DNA of 5,574 nucleotides, from positions 1 through 5,574 of the forward strand of contig CAMHUJ010000138.1 of the NCBI GenBank assembly GCA_946188175.1. The letters are read 5' to 3'. The notes beneath the pieces are model-generated. The model was not told the DNA's origin, ran no database searches, and worked only from the letters and a program-made list of their open reading frames with translations. This DNA comes from an uncultured Ruminococcus sp. (GTDB lineage: Bacteria; Bacillota; Clostridia; Oscillospirales; Ruminococcaceae). This document shows positions 5,448 through 5,574 of the stretch, piece after piece; position 1 is the stretch's first letter, and every line of letters begins with the position of its first letter. Both the position numbers and the translations under genes were made by a program.

Positions 5448-5476
5448 TTGCTTTCGCTTTCAAAGTGTGCTATACT
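5448..5476 (+). promoter_or_regulatory. Promoter for the methyltransferase gene
   Basis: TTGCTT (5448-5453), 17-base spacer, TATACT (5471-5476) preceded by TGC as extended -10. Transcription would start near 5483, giving a leader of about 29 bases with AAGGAG (5501-5506) before the ATG at 5512. Confidence 0.72.
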
Positions 5477-5511
5477 AAATATATATCCGCGAAGGAAAAT
5501 AAGGAGAAAAA

Positions 5512-5574
5512 ATGGCATTTGAATTAAACGACGTTGTTCCATGGGGACGCACTTTGGAAGAATACCGTGAAATG
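5512..5574 (+). CDS. Probable SAM-dependent methyltransferase, N-terminal fragment
   Basis: Only 21 codons are present, and the gene runs off the right edge. The visible start, MAFELNDVVPWGRTLEEYRE, resembles from memory the opening of a family of class I SAM-dependent methyltransferase-like proteins common in Firmicutes, which begin MAFEL-x2-VVPWGR-x-x-x-EY. The SAM-binding glycine motif would lie beyond the window, so the call rests on this short opening. The start is supported by AAGGAG 5 bases upstream and by its own extended -10 promoter. It is transcribed away from the dockerin/GH18 genes and is probably functionally unrelated to them. Confidence 0.6.
   Translation, partial: MAFELNDVVPWGRTLEEYREM

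Noticed and set aside
1..5574. CRISPR arrays, tRNA/rRNA genes, insertion sequences, riboswitches
   Set aside because: No regularly spaced repeats, transposase-like frames, RNA gene signatures or long structured leaders were seen; the leaders found are short.

Overview
The window looks like a chromosomal segment from an anaerobic, low-to-mid GC Firmicute of the gut or rumen, most likely Ruminococcus or a close relative. The reasons are strong AGGAGG ribosome binding sites, extended -10 promoters, a clostridial-type 2[4Fe-4S] ferredoxin, and two secreted proteins with type I dockerin modules of the ruminococcal kind. The assignment is inference; no marker gene is present.

Bases 40-2479 (+) hold a tight three-gene redox operon with two ATGA stop/start overlaps: a small 2[4Fe-4S] ferredoxin, a four-helix membrane protein with cysteine motifs of the NapH/NosR (Fer4_5) type, and an FAD/NAD(P)H CoA-disulfide reductase fused to a C-terminal rhodanese. 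A 14-bp hairpin follows. Bases 2519-3238 (+) hold a Crp/Fnr-family regulator with its own promoter. Its reading frame is broken by a one-base shift at a T5 run between the sensor domain and the DNA-binding domain. Convergent to it, and overlapping its last 12 bases, is a thioredoxin (3227-3535, -). The thioredoxin promoter carries a perfect TGTGAC-N3-GTCACA palindrome centred about 41 bp before the predicted transcription start, the usual class II activator position of Crp/Fnr proteins. The regulator's recognition helix has the R-E-x3-R pattern of CRP, which reads TGTGA. A plausible picture is a sulfane-sulfur/low-molecular-weight disulfide reduction module (reductase plus rhodanese, membrane Fe-S protein, ferredoxin, thioredoxin) under a thiol- or redox-responsive Crp/Fnr regulator.

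Bases 3689-5301 (-) form a secreted glycoside hydrolase region: a GH18 enzyme with signal peptide and C-terminal dockerin (3716-4867), preceded by the remnant of a second secreted dockerin protein (4924-5301). The remnant keeps its promoter, RBS, signal peptide and dockerin but carries two in-frame stops. The right end has a terminator pointing left, a divergent promoter, and the first 21 codons of a probable SAM-dependent methyltransferase (5512 onward, +).

Two genes in this short window are broken, by three lesions. These may be real decay or draft-assembly errors, and the reads should be checked before biology is built on them.
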